This document shows, piece by piece, positions 52,188 to 60,314 of a stretch of DNA of 64,000 bases. Within the stretch, counting starts at the first letter, position 1; each line of letters starts with the position of its first letter. The DNA is from CAYRYU01 sp964428355. Its GTDB lineage: Bacteria; Muiribacteriota; Ozemobacteria; Ozemobacterales; Ozemobacteraceae. The notes beneath the pieces were generated by a model. That model had not been told where the DNA came from. It did not search any database and saw only the letters and a program-made list of their open reading frames with translations. The stretch lies in the NCBI GenBank assembly GCA_964428355.1, contig CAYRYU010000010.1, positions 1-64,000 of the forward strand, written 5' to 3'. The translations under genes were made by a program, and so were the position numbers.

Positions 52188-54449
52188 ATGGATTCTGGTT
52201 CCCGATCCACCCTTCCGCCCGGGCCGTCTGGAACGGGGTTGGAGCGTCGGCTTTCCCCGCCCTTCGTCTTCCTGCGCATGGAGTTCGACACGCTCGAAGG
52301 CCTCCTAAAGGAGTTGACCACTTCCCCCGACAAATGGAGCAGGGGGAAGGTCCTGATGAACCAGGGCCGGATCCGCGACTGGCTTCGGGAAGCCGGCGAC
52401 GAGGAAAGAGCCCGGGTCGTCGATGGGGTGGCAGGTGGAGCGGGGGAAGGAGACCGCAAGCTCTTTCGGCTCATCCATTCGCTGAGCCCGTCCGCTCCCT
52501 TTTCCTGGCGTGGAAAACCCTTTTCCCGCGGGATGCTGATGGATCTCCTGCGCCGCGGTTCGAGGGCGCAAGCCGGCGAAGATGATCAAGCGCTTCTGGA
52601 GCAGGTCTTCGGTGAGGGGATGTTCCGGGAGTATCTGTCCCTGAAGAGCTCACTACCCGATGACATTGGGCCGCTGGTTGGATCCGCCCAGGCCATGAGA
52701 GCGTCCGAGATCGGTGGGATGCCCATTGCCGAGCTTTGCAGGCTTGTGCTGGCGATCGGAAACGGGATCCTGGGCCCGGCCGAACCTTTTCGCATACTTC
52801 GATCCGCTCTCACTGGGGATCCCGACGCCGCCTGGATCGTAGGCCTGGTGGGGAAGAACGGATTTTCCGCCTTCGCCGCAAAGAACGGGCTTTGGAGTGG
52901 AACGGACGACCCGGCGTGGCGGCTGCTGCCCGACCTGGTCATGCCTGCAACGGTCGATCAGAAACTGGTAGGTCTCCTTTGTGAGGCGGGAGAAGCCCCG
53001 GTGAAGGCCCTGAGGGAGCTACCCGGATTCGACCGTCTTCTTCGCGGGATCCTTCTTCGCACCCTCGGGGAGGCGGAGATAGCCCGGGATGATTTCCAGC
53101 TTCTCCCATCCTCTCCATGGTTCGACGACCTCCTCCGGGCCGCTTTCCAGGTTCCCGAGGGGAAGGGGGTCCGGGAATTCCTCATCGCCTACGTTTGCAG
53201 GAAAGAGATTCACCGGGACTGGGAAATCCTTGACCCCTATCTCCTCCCTCCGTTCTTCAACGACTTCCGGAATGGAAAACCCGTAACGGAGAAGCAGGTC
53301 GAGATGATACGGGAAGTTCTCAAGAACCCCGGGATCCTCATTCCCACCACGGCGGTGGTTTCCTCCTGGAAAGGGCTTCAGAGCTTTCTCGAGGGGGAAT
53401 CGGATTCGGCGACGGTTGTTGAATGCTTTGAAGACCTTGCGATCATCAAGAAGGCCTACGCCCGGAAAAGGGAAAGATACTTCCAGGTGATGGCCGCCTC
53501 CGTTGGATTGGGTGTCGCGTCCATCTCGGCGATGCTTTTGGGCCCAACTTATCCTCCAATCGTGATCTCGGGTCTTTTGTTTGCTTCTGGGGTCCTGATT
53601 CCGGGACTGGTCTGGATCCCCTATTTCCGGAGGCTTTGGGAGCGGTTCCGGCCCAAAGGGGGGACCGAGGCCGGGAATGCCTTCGACCCTCCTCACTCCT
53701 CTCCCTGGAACATCTTCACGGTCACGGGTATGGCCTTCTGCATTTCGGGCTTCGTTCTATACGGTGTATTTCTCGGATTCCTGCTCACGATGACTCACGA
53801 CTCCTCCGTTTTCCTGCTCAGGACAGGTTGTGAGCTCCGGCTCATCGTGCCGGGCATGGATCCGGTTCTTCATTCCTTCCAGCAGCGAAACCCTGAAGCC
53901 CTGAGGTATCTTCTCCACCGGTTCGGGGAAAACTCCGCTCTTGCCGGTGAGGAGCGCAAAAGGCAGCTTCTCTCGGAGGCAATTGCGGGAAAGTGGAAAC
54001 CGGGAATCGAGATCCTTCTTTCCTCGACCAATCTTTCCCAGAAACGGAATGGCGACTGGAGGATTCTTTTCGGTGCCATCCGGTCCAAGGATGTCGAGAT
54101 CGTCAGGGAGGTCATGAGATGGGGAATCGATCTCAAGCTCGTCAGTCCGGTCGAAGATAGCGCACTCCACGAGGCGGTCATGCAGGGGGCTCCCGAGATG
54201 GTTCGGTTCCTGCTCGGGAAAGGCCTCGAGGTGAATGCGGTTAACGTTGAGGGCCAGACCCCCCTTCATTATTGCCTTCCCCTTGCGGGTCGGAACCCCT
54301 CCCAGGCGGTCGAGGTTGCCCGGATTCTCCTTGCTGCGGGCGCTGACAAAAGACTCCGGGACCGTAGGGGGCAGACGCTCCTCGGCTGGATCGAGCTGAC
54401 CCAGCGGAGAGATAACGGAGGAATACTTTTGAAAGTCCTGGAAGAATGA
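52188..54449 (+). CDS. kinase-less paralogue of the kinase extension, with ankyrin repeats
   Basis: A 753-residue protein. ATG 52188 follows AGGAGG by five bases; upstream frame is overlapping non-coding. Residues about 20-425 share three motifs with both kinases: WSRGKVLMNQGRIRDWL, FSAFAAKNGLWSGTDDPAW and LPPFFNDFRNG. There is no kinase domain. Three transmembrane helices (about 432-470 and 510-535) precede a helical part and about three ankyrin repeats (about 640-745: DSALHEAVMQGAPEMVRFLL, GQTPLHYCL, ILLAAGADKRLRDRRGQTLL). An adaptor or receptor role in the kinase system is inferred. Confidence 0.85.
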   Translation: MDSGSRSTLPPGPSGTGLERRLSPPFVFLRMEFDTLEGLLKELTTSPDKWSRGKVLMNQGRIRDWLREAGDEERARVVDGVAGGAGEGDRKLFRLIHSLSPSAPFSWRGKPFSRGMLMDLLRRGSRAQAGEDDQALLEQVFGEGMFREYLSLKSSLPDDIGPLVGSAQAMRASEIGGMPIAELCRLVLAIGNGILGPAEPFRILRSALTGDPDAAWIVGLVGKNGFSAFAAKNGLWSGTDDPAWRLLPDLVMPATVDQKLVGLLCEAGEAPVKALRELPGFDRLLRGILLRTLGEAEIARDDFQLLPSSPWFDDLLRAAFQVPEGKGVREFLIAYVCRKEIHRDWEILDPYLLPPFFNDFRNGKPVTEKQVEMIREVLKNPGILIPTTAVVSSWKGLQSFLEGESDSATVVECFEDLAIIKKAYARKRERYFQVMAASVGLGVASISAMLLGPTYPPIVISGLLFASGVLIPGLVWIPYFRRLWERFRPKGGTEAGNAFDPPHSSPWNIFTVTGMAFCISGFVLYGVFLGFLLTMTHDSSVFLLRTGCELRLIVPGMDPVLHSFQQRNPEALRYLLHRFGENSALAGEERKRQLLSEAIAGKWKPGIEILLSSTNLSQKRNGDWRILFGAIRSKDVEIVREVMRWGIDLKLVSPVEDSALHEAVMQGAPEMVRFLLGKGLEVNAVNVEGQTPLHYCLPLAGRNPSQAVEVARILLAAGADKRLRDRRGQTLLGWIELTQRRDNGGILLKVLEE

Positions 54450-54519
54450 CTTCGAAAGGGGCGCCGGGGACGGTTGCAATCGCGGTCGAAATTCCTTATC
54501 GTGTCATGGGAGGGTGGTA

Positions 54520-56139
54520 ATGAGCACTGCCATAGTTTTCGTTCCCGCCGCCAGCTCTTTCTTCCCCGGTGCCGCGGCAGCGATGACCGGGGGGGTGGGC
54601 TTTCCCATCCTGCTTGGCGCTGCCCTCGGCCTGTTGATTTTGAGCCGCGTCATGGAAGAGGCAGGGAAGGCGGAGTGTTCTTGCGGCAGGCAGAACAGGG
54701 ACTCCCTGAACGCCATGTTCCGCCAGGTCGAGGCTTCCGTTCAGAAGGTCGTTTCCGAGGTTCTCGAGCGGGCGGGCCGTACTCCGCTGAGCAATCGCAG
54801 CCGCGAAGCCCTCCAGCGCGAGATCGAGCTGATCCGTGGGACAATGATTCCCAAGTGCCTTTCCGATCTTCGGGACGGTGTTCTCGGCGAACGCGAGGTC
54901 AGGGCGGTCGTTGATAAGCTCGAAGGGCTCGACCTGCTCCTGGTCCAGCACCGCAGCGGGTTCACCCAGTCAAGGTCACGCGCCGATTTCCTGTCCGGGA
55001 AAATCGCAAGTCTCCTCCCCGATCTGACCTCGCGTTACTCGGGATCGGGGAAAGAGGATGCGCTGAAGGCCAGATTCGAGGAAATCCGGGGCATTCCGGA
55101 AGAGGATATCGAGGAAAGGATCGGTCTTCTCGAAGAGTTCCTTGGCCGGATCGAATGTATCTCCGACGGGAAGGTCCTGAGGAAGGTGGTGGACAGGCTT
55201 CTCGCCGGAACGCGGATTCCCGGTGTCGCCGCGACCGGCCCGGGACCGGCCCCCATTCTCCCCCCTGACGAAGGCCTCGACCGGATGACACGGCTGAAGA
55301 CCCTTCTCAACGACCTTGCCTTCTACCACCAGAAGCTTGGGGCCGAGTTCCCCGAACTGCTCGATGACCAGATGCAGAAGCTGGTTTCCGAGGCAAGCGG
55401 TTCCGACCATCTCCAGCGGGTTTCCGCGGTCCGGGACCAGGTGAAGCTGGTCTACCAGAAAGCCCATTCCCGGATGGTCCTTTCATCCTTCTTCAAGGAC
55501 CGCCTGATCGCCCTTCGCGCAACCCTTTCCCCCGACAATCCCCTCACCGGGAGACTTGGAAGGGCGATCGAGGAAGCCGTGGTCGAGCGCGGGCTTTTCC
55601 AGGAGCTTTCCGAAGCGGTGGAAAAGCATCACCTCGGGGAGTTCGATGAGGAGATGAAGCTGGGCATCAGGGAAAAGGTTTCTTCCGCTCTCGATCGTCT
55701 TAATTACGTGGTGATCGATGATGACGAGCGGAAGGAGATTGTAGACCGCCTCTCCGAATCGAGGATGGCCCTTCTCAACACCAAATACGATGATTACAAA
55801 CTGCTTCTTCGCATGGGGAAGGATGATGCCCTTTCGATCCGGTTGGTCAGGGTCGTTCAGAATCTGAAGGAACGGGAGAACATCTCCGAGTTCCAGAAAC
55901 AGAAGGATACTGACCTCAAGAACGAGTGGTGTCACAACGTCGATCTGCTTCGCGAGCACCTCGAGGCAATGGGAATCATCGTCAACCAGAAACTCCGCCT
56001 CGAGGACGATGTCCAGTATCTTACCATCGAGCAGCTTGAACAGCAGAAGGTCGATACCTCCCGGTTGAGAAAAACCACCCCCGATGCGGTCAAGAAGGGC
56101 CAGGCGCGACAAAGGAAGCGCGGGGAAAAGAGCGGATGA
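54520..56139 (+). CDS. helical membrane protein of unknown function in the kinase operon
   Basis: A 539-residue protein. ATG 54520 lies five bases after GGGAGGG. An N-terminal hydrophobic hairpin (about 5-43) anchors it. The remaining 490 residues are almost entirely helical and charged, with coiled-coil stretches (about 345-420, EEAVVERGLFQELSEAVEKH; about 430-500). No enzymatic motif is seen. It lies between the ankyrin paralogue and kinase 2, with which it overlaps (ATGA). Its conserved position suggests a scaffold or substrate of the kinases. I do not recognise a family. Confidence 0.78.
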   Translation: MSTAIVFVPAASSFFPGAAAAMTGGVGFPILLGAALGLLILSRVMEEAGKAECSCGRQNRDSLNAMFRQVEASVQKVVSEVLERAGRTPLSNRSREALQREIELIRGTMIPKCLSDLRDGVLGEREVRAVVDKLEGLDLLLVQHRSGFTQSRSRADFLSGKIASLLPDLTSRYSGSGKEDALKARFEEIRGIPEEDIEERIGLLEEFLGRIECISDGKVLRKVVDRLLAGTRIPGVAATGPGPAPILPPDEGLDRMTRLKTLLNDLAFYHQKLGAEFPELLDDQMQKLVSEASGSDHLQRVSAVRDQVKLVYQKAHSRMVLSSFFKDRLIALRATLSPDNPLTGRLGRAIEEAVVERGLFQELSEAVEKHHLGEFDEEMKLGIREKVSSALDRLNYVVIDDDERKEIVDRLSESRMALLNTKYDDYKLLLRMGKDDALSIRLVRVVQNLKERENISEFQKQKDTDLKNEWCHNVDLLREHLEAMGIIVNQKLRLEDDVQYLTIEQLEQQKVDTSRLRKTTPDAVKKGQARQRKRGEKSG

Positions 56140-58727
56140 CCCCAGTGGATGACAACGAAAAGACCCGGATACTCGTTGATCCTGCCGCGCCGAGGTCAGG
56201 CGACGAGGACCTTCCCGATGAAAGCCACCCCACCGGGCCGGGAACCGGGGCCACGGGTGGTTCCGGCACCGGTGGGACCTTCCGGGGCTGGAGTATTGTC
56301 CGGAATTTTCCCGCCCAGGGTGGGGAAGCCGATATTTCCCTCATCGAGAAGGCGGGGGAGCAGCGGATCCTCAAGCTCTACAGGTACGGTATCACACCGA
56401 AAAAGGAAGTGTTCGAGGCTGTAGCGTCGCTCGGGGTCAAGCACCCCGCAGGCTTCGTCAGGCTTTTCGAGTTCGGTCTCGACCCCGGAACCAACTGCTT
56501 TTTCGAGATCGACGAGTTCGTTTCCGGGGGAACGCTCGCGGACCATCTGGTCTCCGGGCGCCTCTCCGAGGACGAGATCGAAGCCCTCTGCCGGCAACTG
56601 GTTCCCTCCCTCGAAGCGCTTCACGAGCATGGAATTCTGCACCTCGACCTGAAACCCGGAAACCTGCTCGTCCGGAACAGGGACCCCCTCGAAGTCGTCC
56701 TCTCGGATTTCGGCCTTTCCTCGATCTATGACGCGGCTCTTTCCCAGAAATTCACCCAGACCAAGGGGACCAGCTTGTACCAATCTCCGGAAAGTGTTAC
56801 TGGAGCGGTGAACCCGAAATCGGACTGGTGGTCGTTCGGGATCATGGTCATGGAACTTCTGATGGGCAGGAACCCCTTCGATGGCTTGCAGGCACAGGTG
56901 ATCTTGTACCAGCTGACCACCCAGGGGGTGGAGATTCCCCAAACGGTCTCCGGCCGATGGCGGAACCTCCTCATGGGCTTGCTGACCCGGAATCCAGAAA
57001 AACGCTGGGGCGGGGAACAGGTCCGCGCCTGGTTGGGCGGAGCGACGGTCGAAACCGGGTATCAGGAGGAGATGTCGCAAGCCAGGGAAAAGCCGTCCGC
57101 GTCAACCTTTTCAGCTTCCTCGCAGTACCGGCGTCTGGGAGTGCCCTTTACGTTCCGCGGTGTCGCCTTTAACGCCCTCGAAGACCTGGCTGGGGCGATG
57201 ATCGCCTCGAGGGATGCATGGGAGGACGGGAAAGCCGATGTGGCGCGGGGAAAGCTCGCCGAGTGGCTCGAGCAGAACGGCGATAGCGATCGCGCGCGGC
57301 AGGTCCGGGGGTTGATGGATGAATCCCCAGATCCGGATCAGCTTCTGTTCAGGTTTGCGATCTATTTTCGTGCCGATCTTCCTTTCGTCTGGAGGGGCGT
57401 CCCCCTGGACGATGAGCAGTTCCGGGGGCTTCTGAAAAGTTACTCCCGGGACCTCGATCCTGGAGACAAATTCCTCGTGGAAGGGGTTTTTTCCGGGGAG
57501 CTCTTCCAGGAGTATGTGAAACTGACCGGAGGCACCCTCGGAAAGGTCGACCCGTTTCTCAGGATCGCCAAGGGCATGAAAGGGACCGACCTCGAGAAGG
57601 AGCCCGTTTCGGCGCGGGTGGAGATTCTCCGGCGGGCGATAGACGGGGACTTCGCCGGAAGCAGGGCACTTTCCACACTGAAGGTTGCCCTCGGCGGTGC
57701 AGGGCATGCAGCCGAAGAAATCTTCCTGATGATCCAGAAGAAGGGGTTCAACACATTCGCCCAGAAAGCTGCCTTGTGGCAGCCAGGGGACCAGGACCTC
57801 TGGAACATGGTCATGAAGGTCTTCCTGAAGAGCGATCATCTCAGGAACCTGAACTTCGCGACCTTCTTCCAACACTCCGAATCGGTTCTCGCCGCTGCCA
57901 GGAAAGACCCCACGATCAGGGATTTCATCGTCCGCGTTTTTGGAAGGGCCAACATCGATCTTGGCCTGGTAAAGCAGATCCAGGATTTTTCCGAAATCCA
58001 GCCCTGGGTCGAACCTTTGATCCGTTCGGTCTACAATCTTCCATCCGGCGAGAAACTCAAGATCTGTCTTGGCAACCTCATGGTGGCCGCCCCCCTCAAC
58101 GCCAGGTGGGACGAGATATCGGGCCGATACATCATCCCGCCTTTCCTGAACGACCTCCGGAACGGCAAGGTCATCTCGCAGGGAAACCTGAAACTTGCCC
58201 GACAGGTGATCGACCAACCTGATCTCCTTCCCCTCAAGTCGCCCGATTTTTCCAACTGGGCCGAGTTCGTGAGTCTCATTCAAACCCCAGCCGAGATCAA
58301 CCCCGAGTCGATCGAGTATCTCGATTTCCTTCGCCGGGAAAGGGACCGCCTTTCCATGGGCCAGCGCAGGACATGCTTCGAAAGCATCGTTCGATGGGTG
58401 ATCTACCTCCTTGCTGGTTTTTTCCTGCTCTCCCTGACCTCTCCCCCCCGTCGATACAGTGGCGATGCACGCGAGAGAAGTTGCTACGCCAATATGCGGA
58501 CGATTCTCGGGGCGGTCGAGATGTACAACATGGATCATTCCCAGATGATGAGCGGTGTCGAGGATCCCGATACGTTGAACACGCTCCTGAGGTCGAACTA
58601 CCTTCGTAATCAGATCACGAGGCCTGTTCCCGGGTGCCGATACTCCAATGACGGCGATCTGACCGGCTTGGGGGCGGTAACCTGCGAGATTCACGGGACC
58701 GTGGATGACCGTAGCACCAACCGCTGA
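56136..58727 (+). CDS. membrane Ser/Thr protein kinase with pilin-like C-terminus (kinase 2)
   Basis: An 863-residue paralogue of kinase 1. Lys80 (ILKLYRYG), HLDLKPGN (Asp171) and DFG (Asp191) are present; the loop again reads AQGGEADI. The extension (about 335-745) repeats the shared motifs: WEDGKADVARGKLAEWL, FNTFAQKAALWQPGDQDLW and IPPFLNDLRNG. A transmembrane helix (about 751-768) is followed by a segment (about 781-863) reading RSCYANMRTILGAVEMYNMD with further Cys, like the C-terminal part of pseudopilin-type proteins. The start overlaps the helical membrane protein (ATGA). Confidence 0.88.
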   Translation: MTPVDDNEKTRILVDPAAPRSGDEDLPDESHPTGPGTGATGGSGTGGTFRGWSIVRNFPAQGGEADISLIEKAGEQRILKLYRYGITPKKEVFEAVASLGVKHPAGFVRLFEFGLDPGTNCFFEIDEFVSGGTLADHLVSGRLSEDEIEALCRQLVPSLEALHEHGILHLDLKPGNLLVRNRDPLEVVLSDFGLSSIYDAALSQKFTQTKGTSLYQSPESVTGAVNPKSDWWSFGIMVMELLMGRNPFDGLQAQVILYQLTTQGVEIPQTVSGRWRNLLMGLLTRNPEKRWGGEQVRAWLGGATVETGYQEEMSQAREKPSASTFSASSQYRRLGVPFTFRGVAFNALEDLAGAMIASRDAWEDGKADVARGKLAEWLEQNGDSDRARQVRGLMDESPDPDQLLFRFAIYFRADLPFVWRGVPLDDEQFRGLLKSYSRDLDPGDKFLVEGVFSGELFQEYVKLTGGTLGKVDPFLRIAKGMKGTDLEKEPVSARVEILRRAIDGDFAGSRALSTLKVALGGAGHAAEEIFLMIQKKGFNTFAQKAALWQPGDQDLWNMVMKVFLKSDHLRNLNFATFFQHSESVLAAARKDPTIRDFIVRVFGRANIDLGLVKQIQDFSEIQPWVEPLIRSVYNLPSGEKLKICLGNLMVAAPLNARWDEISGRYIIPPFLNDLRNGKVISQGNLKLARQVIDQPDLLPLKSPDFSNWAEFVSLIQTPAEINPESIEYLDFLRRERDRLSMGQRRTCFESIVRWVIYLLAGFFLLSLTSPPRRYSGDARERSCYANMRTILGAVEMYNMDHSQMMSGVEDPDTLNTLLRSNYLRNQITRPVPGCRYSNDGDLTGLGAVTCEIHGTVDDRSTNR

Positions 58728-58770
58728 CCGGTTTCCACCATGGATTTCCCATCGGGAAACCACACCCTGA

Positions 58771-58798
58771 TTGACATACGGGGAAATTCTGGTATATT
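58771..58798 (+). promoter_or_regulatory. sigma-70-type promoter of the lipoprotein gene
   Basis: A perfect TTGACA (58771-58776), 16 bases, then TATATT (58793-58798). It lies about 40 bases before the lipoprotein start and is a strong match. Confidence 0.7.
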
Positions 58799-58837
58799 CC
58801 CCTTTCGATTCAAAAAAAATCTTTCCCAGGAGGGATC

Positions 58838-60181
58838 ATGAAAAAGCTGTTTTGCCTCGTCCTTTGCGTTGCGGTTCTGGGAGGAATGATCGTAATGAGC
58901 GGTTGTGGCGGCGGAAGCGGCGGAGGAATCCTCGGTGCCGTTGCCGGTGTCCTGATCATCGCGGCTGTTGCTTCTTCCGGTGGCGCGGGCGCGGCCGTCT
59001 TTGCGGCATCGGTTCGTGAGCGGCCCCAGTCGGCCATCCTCTCGGCCTATCAGACCACGAGATACGTCGCCCGGATCAAGATCGACGGGGACGTCGCCAC
59101 CATCACCAACGCCGTGAACTACGTCGATGCCAATACACTCCAGGTCAATAACGTCCAGGTCTCCACCACGCAGGGCTCCCACCAGGTTCTCGTCGAGTTC
59201 CTTCCCGCCAGTAACACCTCTTCATCCGATCCTTATTTCAAGGGGTATTTCACCGCAGACTTCGGGCTGGCGGCCTCCATCGCGTCTCCCACAATCGGAG
59301 CAACGCAGACCGCCCAGGCCCTGGCCTACGAATACTGGCGCAACAAATCGGGGGCAACCGGGAAGACGATCAACGAATTCCTTGCACAGAATCCCGATCT
59401 GGCAACTTTGACCGCCCAGGTCATCAACGACCTCCAACCTGCTCTTGGGACGCCCACCGCCACTTTCCAGTGGTCGACCACCACCACCCAGACCGCTTCC
59501 GCGGTCGCCAATGCCACCGTCGTCCCCGGCGGCACCGAACAGAAATGGGATTGCTACACCTACGCTCCGGAGAACATGACCGGCGTTTTCAACACCATCA
59601 ACTTCGCCTGGAACGGGAACACCGGAACCATAAACTATTCCGATACCATGCCGGGCGGGAATACGAACTCCGGTCAGGGGAACGCGACCCGCTCTGGGAC
59701 AACCTTCACCGGATCCGTCAACGAGACCCACAATTCCAGCCAGGGAATCCTCCTCTGGAAGGGAACTTCCACGATGGCGGGGAGATATGATTCCGATTCA
59801 CAGATCACCATGAATGCCACCTCGACGTCGGCCAACGATTCCCCCCAACAGGGAACCTGGGGCTATCAATCCAAGATGCTCCTCCAGACCGGAACCGCGG
59901 CCAACGTCTCCGGAACGTGGTCATGCAACGCTCCGGTATTCACGATGACCCTTCAGCAGGCTGGAACGACGGTTACCGGCCAGACGACGATCCCCGGGGG
60001 CGTCACCGTCCTCGGGTCCGTTTCGAACAACATTCTGACCTTGACCACCTCCTCAACCCAGCAGCCCGATTATCACGAGACCTGGAAGTTCCTCGTCGTG
60101 GGAACACAGCTTATGGGGCATTACATCGTTCAGGGAACCAATCCCCCGCAGATGGGGGCCTTGAGGCTCAATCAACCCTGA
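58838..60181 (+). CDS. large glycine-rich lipoprotein of unknown function
   Basis: A 447-residue protein. ATG 58838 follows CAGGAGGG. The signal sequence ends in the lipobox MSGC (Cys about 23), directly followed by GGGSGGG and a hydrophobic, glycine-rich stretch (about 27-55). The mature part is Thr/Asn/Ser-rich and beta-like. The C-terminal third repeats GTWGY/GTWSC-type strands with TTVTG (about 330-440), like a lipocalin- or beta-barrel-type domain. It has its own strong promoter and terminator. Probably an outer membrane or surface lipoprotein. Confidence 0.85.
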   Translation: MKKLFCLVLCVAVLGGMIVMSGCGGGSGGGILGAVAGVLIIAAVASSGGAGAAVFAASVRERPQSAILSAYQTTRYVARIKIDGDVATITNAVNYVDANTLQVNNVQVSTTQGSHQVLVEFLPASNTSSSDPYFKGYFTADFGLAASIASPTIGATQTAQALAYEYWRNKSGATGKTINEFLAQNPDLATLTAQVINDLQPALGTPTATFQWSTTTTQTASAVANATVVPGGTEQKWDCYTYAPENMTGVFNTINFAWNGNTGTINYSDTMPGGNTNSGQGNATRSGTTFTGSVNETHNSSQGILLWKGTSTMAGRYDSDSQITMNATSTSANDSPQQGTWGYQSKMLLQTGTAANVSGTWSCNAPVFTMTLQQAGTTVTGQTTIPGGVTVLGSVSNNILTLTTSSTQQPDYHETWKFLVVGTQLMGHYIVQGTNPPQMGALRLNQP

Positions 60182-60206
60182 ATCCTGCCGGACAATCGAA
60201 CCATTC

Positions 60207-60233
60207 CCCGCGCCCCCGGGCGCGGGTTTTTTT
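60207..60233 (+). terminator. rho-independent terminator of the lipoprotein gene
   Basis: CCCGCGCCC (60207-60215) pairs with GGGCGCGGG (60218-60226) to form a very strong stem, followed by seven T (60227-60233). Confidence 0.9.
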
Positions 60234-60314
60234 CGTTTCCCTTTGTCGGATTCTGGGGTAGAATTCTGAGGAAATCCAGGTATGTACAACAAGAATCCAT
60301 GATTGGGGAATGGC

